In this document: positions 9,255 through 18,565 of the stretch, piece by piece | How the letters are laid out: every line of letters begins with the position of its first letter | Position numbering within the stretch: position 1 is the stretch's first letter | Assembly: GCF_004323845.1 (NCBI RefSeq) | Contig: NZ_QPGR01000002.1 | Coordinates: forward strand, 1-64,000 | Origin: Campylobacter novaezeelandiae | Lineage (GTDB): Bacteria > Campylobacterota > Campylobacteria > Campylobacterales > Campylobacteraceae | DNA length: 64,000 nucleotides | Direction: 5' to 3' | Position numbers and translations under genes: made by a program | Notes under the pieces: generated by a model | Database searches by the model: none | The model's input: only the letters and a program-made list of their open reading frames with translations | Told to the model about the DNA's origin: nothing

Positions 9255-10524
9255 AAATACCTTTATAACTGATAATTCTTTAGAATGTCAAAAAGATTGC
9301 TTTTTCTTGTGCAATGATCAAAATAAGCAATTTGTCGATCAAGCTAAAGAAAAGGGCGCAAAAATCATTGATGTAGCCGAATGTAAAAAACTTTTAAACA
9401 TTGATGAAAATATTCAAATTATTGGCATAACAGGAACAAATGGCAAAACAACTACTGCAGCTGCCATTTATTCTATTTTGTTAGATTTAGGATATAAATG
9501 TGCTCTTTGTGGAACAAGGGGTGCTTTTATCAATGATAAACAAATTAATGAAAAATCTCTAACCACAGAACCTATATTAAAAACTTTAGAATATTTAAGC
9601 AAAGCAAGTGAAGAAAAATGTGATTTTTTTGTAATGGAAGTAAGCTCGCATGCTTTAGTTCAAAATCGAATTGAGGGTTTAAAATTTAAAGCAAAAATCT
9701 TTACTAATATCACAATAGATCACCTAGATTTTCATCAAAATTTTGATAATTATCGTTTAGCTAAAGAAAGTTTTTTTACAGATGAAAGTATAAAATTTAT
9801 CAATAAAGATGCAAAAGCCATACGTTTTAACATAAAAAACTCTTTTACTTATGGCATAGAAAATCCTTCTTATTATCATATTAAAGCTTATTCTTTAAAT
9901 GAGGGAATATCCGCTATTGTAATGGCTAAAAATCAAAGCTTTCATATCAACTCTTCTTTGCTTGGCCTTTTTAATCTTTATAATCTTTTGGCCGCAAGCG
10001 CCCTTGTCAACGAACTTTTAAAACCTGATCTAAAAAAATTAGAAGCTGCTATTTCAAATTTTGGAGGAGTTTGTGGAAGAGTTGAAGAAATAGCAAAAAA
10101 TGTAATCATTGATTTTGCCCACACTCCTGATGGAATAGAAAAAATCCTTGACACCTTTAAAGATAAAAAACTAATTGTTGTTTTTGGCGCAGGAGGAAAT
10201 AGAGATAAAAGCAAACGTCCTTTAATGGGAAAAATTGTTGAACACTATGCTAAAACAGCTATTATCACAAGCGATAATCCAAGAGATGAAGAACCTGATG
10301 CAATCATAGAAGAAATTTTAAAAGGATTTGATAATAAATCAAAAGTTTTAACAATTACAGATCGTAAAGAAGCTATTTATAAGGCTTTAAAATTAAAAGA
10401 ACAAGATGATTTAGTTTTGATTTTAGGTAAAGGAGATGAGAATTATCAAGAAATTAAAGGTAAAAAATATCCTTTTAGTGATAAAATCATAATTCAAGAA
10501 TTTTATAAAAATCAAGGAAAATAA
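9238..10524 (+). CDS. murE: UDP-MurNAc-tripeptide synthetase
   Basis: 428 residues. It adds the third amino acid to UDP-MurNAc-L-Ala-D-Glu in cytoplasmic peptidoglycan synthesis. The ATP loop GTNGKTTT is at about 66-73, followed by [16 protein letters not shown] and the [11 protein letters not shown] segment. The DNPRDEEP motif near the C-terminus is the signature for meso-diaminopimelate as substrate. It is slightly shorter than the E. coli enzyme, mainly at the N-terminus, which is usual for Campylobacter. It ends directly against the YbaB gene. Confidence 0.95.
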   Translation: MILKFKNTFITDNSLECQKDCFFLCNDQNKQFVDQAKEKGAKIIDVAECKKLLNIDENIQIIGITGTNGKTTTAAAIYSILLDLGYKCALCGTRGAFINDKQINEKSLTTEPILKTLEYLSKASEEKCDFFVMEVSSHALVQNRIEGLKFKAKIFTNITIDHLDFHQNFDNYRLAKESFFTDESIKFINKDAKAIRFNIKNSFTYGIENPSYYHIKAYSLNEGISAIVMAKNQSFHINSSLLGLFNLYNLLAASALVNELLKPDLKKLEAAISNFGGVCGRVEEIAKNVIIDFAHTPDGIEKILDTFKDKKLIVVFGAGGNRDKSKRPLMGKIVEHYAKTAIITSDNPRDEEPDAIIEEILKGFDNKSKVLTITDRKEAIYKALKLKEQDDLVLILGKGDENYQEIKGKKYPFSDKIIIQEFYKNQGK

Positions 10525-10827
10525 ATGTTTGATAATTTAGATCTTTCAAAAATGGGAGAACTTTTAAATAAGGTTCAAGAACAAGCAAAGGCTATAGAAT
10601 CAGAACTTGATAAAAAAGAATTTTGCGCAAAAAGTGGTGCAGGACTTGTCAAAGTAAGCGCAAATGGAAAAGGTGAAATTATTGATATTGCCATAGATGA
10701 CTCTTTGCTTGAAGATAAAGAATCTTTGCAAATTTTACTTATTTCGGCTACAAATGATGTTTTAGCTATGGTTGCAAAAAATCGTAATTCATTGGCTACT
10801 GATGTTTTAGGAGGGTTAAAATTATGA
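10525..10827 (+). CDS. YbaB/EbfC-family nucleoid-associated protein
   Basis: 100 residues with the family pattern: an N-terminal helix with QEQAKAIESEL, then a central beta part (VKVSANGKGEIIDIAIDDSLL) and a C-terminal helix. Family members bind DNA as dimers and affect nucleoid structure. The ATG follows the murE stop with no gap, and the end overlaps the next ATG by 4 bases. In many bacteria ybaB is next to dnaX-recR; here it sits in a cell-wall/isoprenoid operon instead. Confidence 0.9.
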   Translation: MFDNLDLSKMGELLNKVQEQAKAIESELDKKEFCAKSGAGLVKVSANGKGEIIDIAIDDSLLEDKESLQILLISATNDVLAMVAKNRNSLATDVLGGLKL

Positions 10828-11921
10828 TTAAATTCCTATTAAGTTTTTGTATTTTAATTTCTTTATCTTTTGCAGTAGAAAGACCTAAATTTGAAGATTT
10901 TGCAGCTTGCTATGAAAGAAATAAAGCAAGTAAATTAAACTATGAGGGTATGGATGCTTTTGTTTTAGGAGAAAATCTACTTGCTGTTATAAAAAAACCT
11001 AATACAAAGCTTAACAAATATGTAAAATACGATCCTTTTTTAAATTTATATCTTGTAAGGACTGATTTTAGTCTTATTCCTACAAAAATGGTAGATGAAC
11101 AAAACTTAACTCGTAGCGATTGGGTAGGAGTTTTAGATCCAAATAAAGCTTATATAGGTCACATCAAGTATTTAGCACAAAATATCAATGAAAAAGATCA
11201 ACTTGATTTTAATTCAAAAATTGGAATTTTAAGCACACCTTGCTGTAATATGTTAGGCATTGCGCTCAATAATGGTTCTTTTATTGGGAATCGCTATTTA
11301 AAACATTTTATGAAATATAATGATGTTTATTGGGGTGATATTGGAGTTGACTTTACTATTAGAGAAAATAAAATATATGTTCATAATGTAAGAAAAAATG
11401 CTCAATTTTTAGTTAATGATCAAATTCTTAGTGTTGATGGAGAAAATATAAAAGACTTAAGAAAACTTAATGAGAAAATTCTTTTTGCTGATAGAGGAAG
11501 TACACTTTACTTTAATGTTTTAAGAGACAATCAAGAACTCAATATATCAAGCCTTGTTTTTGAAAAGGATGTAAGTCATTTTAATCTCCCAAATAATAAA
11601 CCAAAACCAGCTCCAACAAGCTTTAAAAGTAATTTAGGTTTAAGCGTCAACAAAGCTCTTATTGTAACAAAAGTTGAGCCAAATTCCAAAGCAGCCACAG
11701 CTGGATTTATGGTCGGTGATAAAATTTTACGCGTTAATAATCAAATTATTAAAGATTTTAAAAATTTACAAGATATTCTCATCAAAGGCAATGATTTTAA
11801 TATTTTAATTCAAAGAAAAAGTGATAAATTGCCTCTAAGTCGTTTTTATGATAATTTAGCAACTGACATTAATTCTAGAGCAGATGGAGAATTTCAATTT
11901 TTCATAAGGCTTAGAAAGTGA
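10824..11921 (+). CDS. Secreted PDZ-domain protein
   Basis: 365 residues with a signal peptide (hydrophobic residues 4-17, cleavage likely after SFA). The C-terminal 90 residues form a PDZ domain (KVEPNSKAATAGFMVGDKILRVNN). A second, weaker PDZ-like stretch lies around residues 200-235 (VNDQILSVDGENIKDL). No protease catalytic residues are evident, so it is likely a periplasmic scaffold or binding protein rather than an HtrA-type protease. It overlaps ybaB by 4 bases and the next gene by 4 bases. Confidence 0.8.
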   Translation: MIKFLLSFCILISLSFAVERPKFEDFAACYERNKASKLNYEGMDAFVLGENLLAVIKKPNTKLNKYVKYDPFLNLYLVRTDFSLIPTKMVDEQNLTRSDWVGVLDPNKAYIGHIKYLAQNINEKDQLDFNSKIGILSTPCCNMLGIALNNGSFIGNRYLKHFMKYNDVYWGDIGVDFTIRENKIYVHNVRKNAQFLVNDQILSVDGENIKDLRKLNEKILFADRGSTLYFNVLRDNQELNISSLVFEKDVSHFNLPNNKPKPAPTSFKSNLGLSVNKALIVTKVEPNSKAATAGFMVGDKILRVNNQIIKDFKNLQDILIKGNDFNILIQRKSDKLPLSRFYDNLATDINSRADGEFQFFIRLRK

Positions 11922-12760
11922 AAGAACTTTTTACAAAACATTTAAATAATCACCTTCCAAATATAAAAAGTTTTCATCCTTTTTTTAATGAGGCTTTAAC
12001 TTCAATGCTTAAAGCTGGAGGAAAACACTTTCGTGCTCAACTTCTTTTAGGGGTAGTAGAAGCTAAAAATCCAAAACTTTTACCTGATGCATTAGATGCT
12101 GCTTTAGCTTTAGAATTTATTCATACTTATTCTTTAATTCATGATGATTTACCTGCTATGGATAATGCTGATTTTCGTCGCAATCTTAAAACTTTGCACA
12201 AAACTTACGATGAGGCTACAGCTATTTTAGTAGGTGATGCTTTAAATACTGAAGCTTTTTTATTGCTCTCGCGCTTAAAGCTAAAGGATAGTATTAAAAT
12301 TAATTTAATCCAAACTCTTGCTTTCAATGCAGGAATTAATGGCATGATTATAGGACAAGCCATTGATTGTTTTTTTGAAAATAAAAAACTAAATTTAGAA
12401 GAGCTTAAATTTTTGCACATACATAAAACTGCTAAATTAATAGCTGCTAGTTTAAAAATGGGCTGTGAAATTTGTGAATTAAATTCACAAGAAACTGAAC
12501 AAATTTACAATATAGGCCTAAAACTTGGACTTATTTTCCAAATTAATGATGATATTATCGATGTCATAATGAACGAAAAAGAAAGTGGTAAGCCTTCAAA
12601 ATCTGATATCAATAAAAATTCTTTCGTTAATTTACTAGGACTTGAGCAAGCTATTTTGCATAAAGAAAAATTAATCGAAGAATGTAAAAATAATCTTCAA
12701 ATTTTAGATAAAAACCTAACAAAAACATTATTTAATCTAATTACACAATATTTACAATAA
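11918..12760 (+). CDS. ispA: Farnesyl/geranyl diphosphate synthase
   Basis: 280 residues of a trans-prenyl diphosphate synthase. Both aspartate-rich motifs that bind Mg-diphosphate are present: HDDLPAMDN (about 75-83) and INDDIID (about 209-215). It condenses isopentenyl diphosphate with allylic diphosphates to make farnesyl diphosphate for quinones and undecaprenyl carrier. It starts with GTG at 11918, overlapping the PDZ gene stop as GTGA. The short first-motif spacing is the bacterial FPP type. Confidence 0.9.
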   Translation: MKELFTKHLNNHLPNIKSFHPFFNEALTSMLKAGGKHFRAQLLLGVVEAKNPKLLPDALDAALALEFIHTYSLIHDDLPAMDNADFRRNLKTLHKTYDEATAILVGDALNTEAFLLLSRLKLKDSIKINLIQTLAFNAGINGMIIGQAIDCFFENKKLNLEELKFLHIHKTAKLIAASLKMGCEICELNSQETEQIYNIGLKLGLIFQINDDIIDVIMNEKESGKPSKSDINKNSFVNLLGLEQAILHKEKLIEECKNNLQILDKNLTKTLFNLITQYLQ

Positions 12761-12771
12761 AAGGTAAAATT

Positions 12772-14670
12772 ATGGATATACAAATTCTTCAAAAACAAGC
12801 AGATACTTTAAGATTTTTAAGTGCAGATATGATAGAAAAAGCTAATTCAGGACATCCAGGGGTTGCATTAGGTTTGGCCGATGTCTTAACAACCCTTAGT
12901 CTTCATTTAAAACACAACCCTAAAAATCCCAATTGGCTTAACCGCGATAGACTTGTCTTTTCAGGAGGGCATGCAAGTGCTTTAATTTATAGTTTTCTTC
13001 ATCTTTGTGGCTATGATTTAAGCTTAGAAGATCTTAAAAATTTCAGACAACTTCATTCTAAAACTCCAGGGCATCCAGAAATTTCAACATCAGGTATAGA
13101 GATTGCCACAGGACCATTAGGACAAGGTGTAGCTAATGCTGTAGGTTTTGCAATGGCAGCAAAGAAAGCGGCTTGTTTATTAGGAGAAGAGCTTATCAAT
13201 CATAAAATTTATTGCTTTTTAGGAGATGGGGATCTACAAGAAGGAATTTCTTATGAGGCTTGCTCTTTAGCAGGACTTCATCAACTAGATAATCTTATTT
13301 TAATTTATGATAGTAATAATATATCCATAGAAGGTGATACTGCATTAGCTTTTAACGAAAATGTAAAAATGCGTTTTGAGGCACAAAATTTTGAAATTCA
13401 AGAGATAGACGGACATGATTTTAATGCTATTAATGAAGCTTTAATTTTAGCTAAAAATTGTAAAAAACCTAGTCTTATTATAGCCAATACAAAAATTGCA
13501 AAAAAAGCTTTAGAACTTGAAGGATCACATAAAAGCCATGGGTCTCCTTTGGGAAAAGATATTATTAAAAGAGCCAAAATAAATTCAGGTTTTAATCCTG
13601 AACTTGACTTCGAAATTCCACAAGATGTAAAAATTCGCTTTGAAGGGGCTATAGAGCTTGGGGATTTAGAAGAAGCTAAATGGAAAGTAAAGCTAGAAAA
13701 CAGTGATAAAAAAGAACTCTTAGAAGAGCTTTTAAATCCTGATTTTTCAAAAATTATTTTCCCTGATTTTAAAGATAAAGACTTAGCTACAAGAGATAGC
13801 AATGGAGAAATTTTAAATATCTTGGCCAAAAATTTGAAAGGTTTTCTAGGTGGAAGTGCAGATTTAGGACCTTCAAATAAAACAGAACTTCACGATATGG
13901 GAGATTTTATAGAAGGTAAAAACATTCACTTTGGCATAAGAGAACACGCAATGGCAGCTATTAACAATGCTTTTGCAAGATATGGATTATTTTTGCCTTT
14001 CTCTGCCACATTTTTTATTTTTAGCGAATACTTAAAACCTGCTGCAAGAATAGCAGCTTTAATGAAAATAAAACATTTTTTTATCTTTACTCATGATAGC
14101 ATAGGGGTTGGGGAAGATGGTCCAACCCATCAACCTATAGAACAACTTAGCACTTTTAGAGCTATGCCAAATTTTTTGACTTTTCGTCCAGCAGATGGAG
14201 TTGAAAATGTAAAAGCTTGGAAAATTGCTTTAAATGCAGATATTCCGAGTGCTTTTGTATTATCACGTCAAAAATTAAAAGCATTAAAAGAACCTGTTTT
14301 TGGAGATGTTGAAAATGGGGCCTATTTGATTAAAGAAAGTCAAAATGCTAAATTTACTCTTTTAGCAAGTGGTAGCGAAGTTAATCTTTGCCTAGAAGTT
14401 GCGAACGAACTTGAAAAAAATAAAATCTCGTGTAATGTCGTTTCTATGCCTTGCTATGAACTTTTTAAAGAACAAAATAAAGATTATCAAAAAAGATTAT
14501 TAAAAGGTAAAGTTATAGGTGTAGAAGCGGCTAATTCTAATGAACTTTATGAATTTTGCGATGAACTTTATATTATGAAAAGCTTTGGGGAAAGCGGTAA
14601 AGAAAAAGAAGTATTTGAGCATTTTGGATTTAGCGCTTCAAAACTTTGCAATTTTTTACTTAAATTATAA
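12772..14670 (+). CDS. tkt: Transketolase
   Basis: 632 residues, full length. It transfers two-carbon units in the non-oxidative pentose phosphate pathway. The thiamine diphosphate motif begins with GDGDLQEGISYEA near residue 153; the N-terminal GHPGVALG and the central GIREHAMAAINNA motifs are intact. Campylobacter lacks a classical complete glycolysis, so this pathway supplies pentoses and erythrose-4-phosphate. It lies 11 bases after ispA and one base before the lipid-transport permease gene. Confidence 0.96.
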   Translation: MDIQILQKQADTLRFLSADMIEKANSGHPGVALGLADVLTTLSLHLKHNPKNPNWLNRDRLVFSGGHASALIYSFLHLCGYDLSLEDLKNFRQLHSKTPGHPEISTSGIEIATGPLGQGVANAVGFAMAAKKAACLLGEELINHKIYCFLGDGDLQEGISYEACSLAGLHQLDNLILIYDSNNISIEGDTALAFNENVKMRFEAQNFEIQEIDGHDFNAINEALILAKNCKKPSLIIANTKIAKKALELEGSHKSHGSPLGKDIIKRAKINSGFNPELDFEIPQDVKIRFEGAIELGDLEEAKWKVKLENSDKKELLEELLNPDFSKIIFPDFKDKDLATRDSNGEILNILAKNLKGFLGGSADLGPSNKTELHDMGDFIEGKNIHFGIREHAMAAINNAFARYGLFLPFSATFFIFSEYLKPAARIAALMKIKHFFIFTHDSIGVGEDGPTHQPIEQLSTFRAMPNFLTFRPADGVENVKAWKIALNADIPSAFVLSRQKLKALKEPVFGDVENGAYLIKESQNAKFTLLASGSEVNLCLEVANELEKNKISCNVVSMPCYELFKEQNKDYQKRLLKGKVIGVEAANSNELYEFCDELYIMKSFGESGKEKEVFEHFGFSASKLCNFLLKL

Positions 14671-14671
14671 A

Positions 14672-15784
14672 ATGTCTTGCTATTTTAAACTTCAAGAAGA
14701 AGAAAATTTAAACAAACTTTTAATTTTTGGAATTTGGGATAAAACAAATCTTCCAAAAATTAAATTTCATAAACAACTAAATCAAAAAAATGTTGTCATT
14801 GATTTTACCCATTTAGAATTTATAGATACTGCTGGAGTAAGGTTTTTTCTAGCTCTAGAACATGACTTAACCCAAAGAAATATCAAAGTCCAAAAACTAA
14901 ACCTAAATTCTAATTTTTCTCATTTTTTTACTTTATGCGAAAAAAATTACACAAGAATTTATCCCAAAAAACAAAGTAAATTATCTTATAAAGATTATTT
15001 TATTAGCATTGGTGTATCAAGTATAAATTTATTAAAAACATTTAGACAATTTTTTTATTTTTTAGGTGCATTTTTTAGCTCTTTATTTTTTTGCATAATT
15101 AATCCTAAAAAATTTAGATTTATTGCTTTTTTATATCATATAGAAGATTCTATACTAAAAGCTCTTCCCATTGTAATTTTAACTGCTTTTTTAGTGGGAG
15201 TTGTATTAGCCTATCAAGCTGCTTATCAACTTGCTCAATTTGGGGCCAATATTTTTATCGTCGATTTAATAGGAATTTCAGCCACAAGAGAATTAGCACC
15301 CCTTATTGCAGCAATTATTATAGCAGGGCGTAGTGCAAGCTCTTATACAGCACAAATTGGGGTGATGAAAATCACAGATGAAATCGCTGCTATGAATACT
15401 ATGGGATTTAATTCTTTTGATTTTATTGTTATCCCAAGAGTTATGGCTTTAGTTTGCGCTATGCCTTTAATAGTTATTATAAGCGATATTGTAAGTATTT
15501 TAGGGGGAATTATTATTGCAAAATTAAGTCTTGATATAAATGCTGGAGAATTCTTAAGACGCTTTAGAGAGGCTATTGATTTTAAAAATATACTTATAGG
15601 GATTATTAAAGCTCCTATATTTGGATTTTTAATAGGAATTATTTCTAATTTTAGAGGATTTAATGTAGCAAAAACAACCCAAAGTATTGGAATTTATACA
15701 ACAAAAAGTGTTGTTGATACTATTTTTTGGATCATAGCATTTAATGCTATATTTTCTGTATTTTTAACTAAAATTGGATTTTAA
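14672..15784 (+). CDS. MlaE-family lipid ABC permease with N-terminal STAS-like domain
   Basis: About 370 residues. The first 110 form a STAS/MlaB-like domain (VVIDFTHLEFIDTAGVRFFLALE), followed by the MlaE permease with five or six membrane spans (VVLAYQAAYQLAQFG, TRELAPLIAAIIIAGRSASSY). Here the MlaB and MlaE functions are fused in one chain. The start is the ATG at 14672, one base after the tkt stop; longer frames run back into tkt and are not credible. It forms an inner-membrane phospholipid transporter with the next three genes. Known in C. jejuni, from memory, as the invasion-associated marker gene iamB. Confidence 0.88.
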   Translation: MSCYFKLQEEENLNKLLIFGIWDKTNLPKIKFHKQLNQKNVVIDFTHLEFIDTAGVRFFLALEHDLTQRNIKVQKLNLNSNFSHFFTLCEKNYTRIYPKKQSKLSYKDYFISIGVSSINLLKTFRQFFYFLGAFFSSLFFCIINPKKFRFIAFLYHIEDSILKALPIVILTAFLVGVVLAYQAAYQLAQFGANIFIVDLIGISATRELAPLIAAIIIAGRSASSYTAQIGVMKITDEIAAMNTMGFNSFDFIVIPRVMALVCAMPLIVIISDIVSILGGIIIAKLSLDINAGEFLRRFREAIDFKNILIGIIKAPIFGFLIGIISNFRGFNVAKTTQSIGIYTTKSVVDTIFWIIAFNAIFSVFLTKIGF

Positions 15785-16506
15785 TGATAATAAAAGCACA
15801 TAATATCACAACCTATTTTGGATCAAAACTTATTCATGATAAAGTAAATTTCGAAATCAAAGAGAATGAAATTTTTGGAATTTTAGGCGGAAGTGGGAGT
15901 GGAAAATCAGTTCTTTTAAAACAAATGCTTCTTTTAGAACATTTTGATAGTGGCGAATATGAAATTTTAGGATTTAAATTAAGAGGTATTAGTGAACAAG
16001 ATGCTCTAACTTTACGTAAAAAATGGGGAGTGGTTTTTCAATTTGCTGCACTTTTTAGTTTTTTTTCTGTTTTTGAAAATATAGCCACCCCTTTAAGAGA
16101 ATATACCAAATTAGATTTTAATGCTATCGAAGAAATTGTCCATATGAAAATTAAGATGGTAGGTCTTGATGAAAATGTCTTAAAACTCTATCCTAGTGAG
16201 TTAAGTGGAGGTATGCAAAAAAGAGTCGCTATTGCTAGAGCTTTAGCACTTGATTCTAAGCTTTTATTTTTAGATGAGCCAACTTCTGGACTTGATCCTT
16301 ATAGCAGTCGTGCTTTTGATGAACTCATCTTAAATTTGAAAAAAAGTTTTAATTTAAATATCATCTTAGTAACTCATGATAAAGATAGTATGAAAACCTT
16401 ACTTGATCGCTTTATTATTTTAGAAAATAAAAAAGTTGCTTTTATAGGAACGTGTGAAGAGTTAAAAATTCAAAATCAAGAACTTTATAAAAGATTTATG
16501 GAGTAA
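15784..16506 (+). CDS. MlaF-type ABC transporter ATPase
   Basis: 240 residues of an ABC ATPase with Walker A GGSGSGKSVLLKQ (about 37-49), signature LSGGMQKRVAIARAL, Walker B LLFLDEPTSGLDP and the switch histidine in VTHD. It powers lipid movement by the preceding MlaE permease. The genes overlap by one base (TAATG). This corresponds to iamA of C. jejuni from memory. No residues are missing. Confidence 0.92.
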   Translation: MIIKAHNITTYFGSKLIHDKVNFEIKENEIFGILGGSGSGKSVLLKQMLLLEHFDSGEYEILGFKLRGISEQDALTLRKKWGVVFQFAALFSFFSVFENIATPLREYTKLDFNAIEEIVHMKIKMVGLDENVLKLYPSELSGGMQKRVAIARALALDSKLLFLDEPTSGLDPYSSRAFDELILNLKKSFNLNIILVTHDKDSMKTLLDRFIILENKKVAFIGTCEELKIQNQELYKRFME

Positions 16507-16508
16507 TT

Positions 16509-17396
16509 ATGGAAAATAAGGCAAGTTATTTTTGGATAGGACTTTTTGTTTTTAGCATTTTCTCTTTTAGCTTTATTTTTATTATATGGTTTCAAGGATA
16601 TTCAAAAAATGAAGAATTTAGCTATTACGAAATTCATACTCAAGAATCCGTTGCAGGATTAAGTGTAAAAGCACCCGTAAGGCTTTTAGGGGTTGAGATA
16701 GGAAATGTTGAAAAAATTAGTATCAATGAAAAAGATAATTTAAGTGTAAATATACTCATTAAAGTAAAAAAAAATACTCCGATTAAAGAAGATACCTTTG
16801 CTACTTTACAACTTCAAGGTATAACAGGACTTAAATTTATCCAGCTTCAGGGCGGAAGTAAAAATTCTAAAAGATTAATAAGCACAAAAACATATATTCC
16901 TATTATAAAATTCAAAGAAAGTTTTTTTACAGCAATTGATAAGCAAAGCGAACATATTTTTTCCCTTGTAAAAACAGCTGATAATAAATCAAAGATTTTA
17001 CTAAGTGATAAAAATTTAAAAAATGTAGAACTTATTTTGCAAAATTTAGCCACTTTAAGCTCAAATATCAATCAAAATTTTAATCTTTTAAATGAAAATT
17101 TAATATCTACTAGCAAAAAATTAGGAATTATGGCTGATGAAGTTAGCATTCTATCTAAAAACGCTAGATTAAGTCTTGAAAATATCAACAATAGCTCTAT
17201 TTTATTTAACAATTTTATAAAAAAAGCTGACAATAAACTTGAAAACTATGATGATCTTCGCTTCTCATTGCTCTCTAATCTAGAACTTTTTAAAATTTTA
17301 CTTTTAGAAAGCAATCAACTCTTAAAAGATTTAAGAAGAAGTCCCTCAGATTTAATATTTAAAGACAATAAGCCAAAATTAGGACCAGGGGAGTAA
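16509..17396 (+). CDS. MCE-domain lipid-binding protein (MlaD-like)
   Basis: 295 residues with one N-terminal membrane span (about 8-28) and a single MCE domain (SVAGLSVKAPVRLLGVEIGNVEKI ... TLQLQGITGLKFIQL split here by other residues), then a long helical tail. It sits on the periplasmic face of the inner membrane and hands lipids to or from the MlaE/MlaF complex. It starts two bases after the ATPase gene. The helical tail resembles those of MCE proteins that form needles or tunnels. Confidence 0.9.
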   Translation: MENKASYFWIGLFVFSIFSFSFIFIIWFQGYSKNEEFSYYEIHTQESVAGLSVKAPVRLLGVEIGNVEKISINEKDNLSVNILIKVKKNTPIKEDTFATLQLQGITGLKFIQLQGGSKNSKRLISTKTYIPIIKFKESFFTAIDKQSEHIFSLVKTADNKSKILLSDKNLKNVELILQNLATLSSNINQNFNLLNENLISTSKKLGIMADEVSILSKNARLSLENINNSSILFNNFIKKADNKLENYDDLRFSLLSNLELFKILLLESNQLLKDLRRSPSDLIFKDNKPKLGPGE

Positions 17397-17397
17397 A

Positions 17398-17982
17398 ATG
17401 AAAATTATATTATTATTTTTTATATTCATATTCTTAAGTGCTTGTTCAATTAAGTCTACAGATATATCTCAAGAGTTTATATTAAAAAGCAATGAAAGAG
17501 ATTTTAATCAAAGTTTTAAAACTACAAATCAAACTCTAAAAATTTTAGATTTTGACGTTCCTTTATATTTAAATTCAAAAAATATAACTTATATTAAAGA
17601 TGATATAAGCGGTATTTATGCCTATCATTTTTGGGCAGATACTCCAAACAATTTATTGCGTTTTATACTACTTGATAAATTGGAAAAAAGTCATCTTTTT
17701 AAAGCCTTGATTGGAAAACATAGCAAAATAAGTGCTGATATTGCACTAGAAGGACGCATAGATTCTTTTGAACAAATTCTAAACAAAAATGATAATTACG
17801 TAAAAATTAATATAAGTCTTAATTTAATCAATATAAAAAATAATACTTTAATATCTCATAAATATTTTACCATTAAAGAAAAAGTTGCAAATAATAATCC
17901 AAAAGAAATTTCTAAATCTTTCGAAGAAGCTTGCAATAAATTAAGCAATGAAATTATTATATGGATAAATAATTCCCTTTAA
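17398..17982 (+). CDS. Outer-membrane lipoprotein of the Mla-like system (ABC-transport auxiliary)
   Basis: 194 residues. It has a lipoprotein signal with lipobox LSAC (lipidated Cys at about 16). The mature part has the look of the ABC_trans_aux/PqiC family, which accompanies MCE transporters as their outer-membrane partner. The position, one base after the MCE gene and last in the operon, supports this role. The match is by pattern and context rather than a strong motif. Confidence 0.75.
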   Translation: MKIILLFFIFIFLSACSIKSTDISQEFILKSNERDFNQSFKTTNQTLKILDFDVPLYLNSKNITYIKDDISGIYAYHFWADTPNNLLRFILLDKLEKSHLFKALIGKHSKISADIALEGRIDSFEQILNKNDNYVKINISLNLINIKNNTLISHKYFTIKEKVANNNPKEISKSFEEACNKLSNEIIIWINNSL

Positions 17983-17992
17983 TAAAAGGAAT
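17972..17992 (+). terminator. Hairpin terminator of the lipid-transport operon
   Basis: ATTCCCTTT and AAAGGAAT can pair with one bulged C around a 4-base loop, beginning inside the lipoprotein stop region. The right arm contains the GG of the following sigma-54 promoter, so the two signals share bases. Confidence 0.5.
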
Positions 17993-18004
17993 AATATTTG
18001 CTTT
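17986..18004 (+). promoter_or_regulatory. Sigma-54 (RpoN) promoter
   Basis: AAGGAATAATATTTGCTTT contains GG at 17988-17989 and GC at 18000-18001, separated by exactly 10 bases, with TTGCTTT at -12. This fits the RpoN consensus. In Campylobacter, RpoN with the FlgSR system drives middle flagellar genes. The predicted transcript begins near 18013, followed by an AAGGA ribosome site before the ATG at 18036. Confidence 0.75.
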
Positions 18005-18035
18005 CGTTTTGAGAAATATTTAACGAAGGATCAAA

Positions 18036-18536
18036 ATGAATGGATTAAATACACTTAAAAAACATTTGGGTGAAGTTAAAGAAATGAGTCGCTTTGAAGC
18101 AAAGCAAATTTGTTCTCAAATTAATGATGCCAATGATTTTATTGGGGCTTTGCAAGTTTTAGATCTAACTTTAAAAAAAGTTTCTCAAAATATCGATCAA
18201 AGACTAAATTCTAATGAACTCGATGATATCCAAAAAAGAACTTTAGATGCTAACACTTCAACTCTTATACAAAATTGCTCTTTTATGGGAACGGCTTTAT
18301 TTGGAAATATTTTTAATGTTTATGCAGGAGAGCAATTTTTTGAATTTGAAATTACAAATCCCTTATTAATGCTTGAAAATAATGGATATGAAGGAATTTT
18401 ATCTTATATAGAAGATAAAAGAGATGAGATTAAGACTATTTTAAGTCAATTGGCAAATATTATAGCTACTGGCTCTATAAATAATAACAAACCTTACGAT
18501 ACACAGACTGCAAATTTTAAAAATTTATTTAGATAA
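18036..18536 (+). CDS. Hypothetical protein under sigma-54 control, probable flagellar co-expressed gene
   Basis: 166 residues, soluble, mostly helical, without signal peptide, membrane span or known motif. It is a single-gene unit between a sigma-54 promoter (17986-18004) and a strong terminator (18535-18565). The promoter implies co-expression with flagellar hook and basal-body genes, so a role in flagellar assembly (for example a chaperone) or another flagellum-linked function is likely. It appears to be the counterpart of C. jejuni Cj1650, recalled from memory. Function not established from sequence. Confidence 0.7.
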   Translation: MNGLNTLKKHLGEVKEMSRFEAKQICSQINDANDFIGALQVLDLTLKKVSQNIDQRLNSNELDDIQKRTLDANTSTLIQNCSFMGTALFGNIFNVYAGEQFFEFEITNPLLMLENNGYEGILSYIEDKRDEIKTILSQLANIIATGSINNNKPYDTQTANFKNLFR

Positions 18537-18565
18537 ATTCTTAATAGAAATTCTATTAAGAATTT
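18535..18565. terminator. Bidirectional hairpin terminator
   Basis: A perfect 15-base inverted repeat, 18535-18549 and 18551-18565, between the convergent sigma-54-controlled gene and ung. Both flanks are T-rich in the outgoing direction. It covers both stop-codon regions. Confidence 0.8.

Noticed and set aside
13398..13829. Long Ser-rich open frame opposite transketolase
   Set aside because: Antisense frame typical of AT-rich coding DNA; the transketolase frame is fully conserved.
14585..14671. Upstream extension of the MlaE-like permease
   Set aside because: It lies within tkt and lacks a ribosome site; the ATG at 14672 begins the STAS-like domain.
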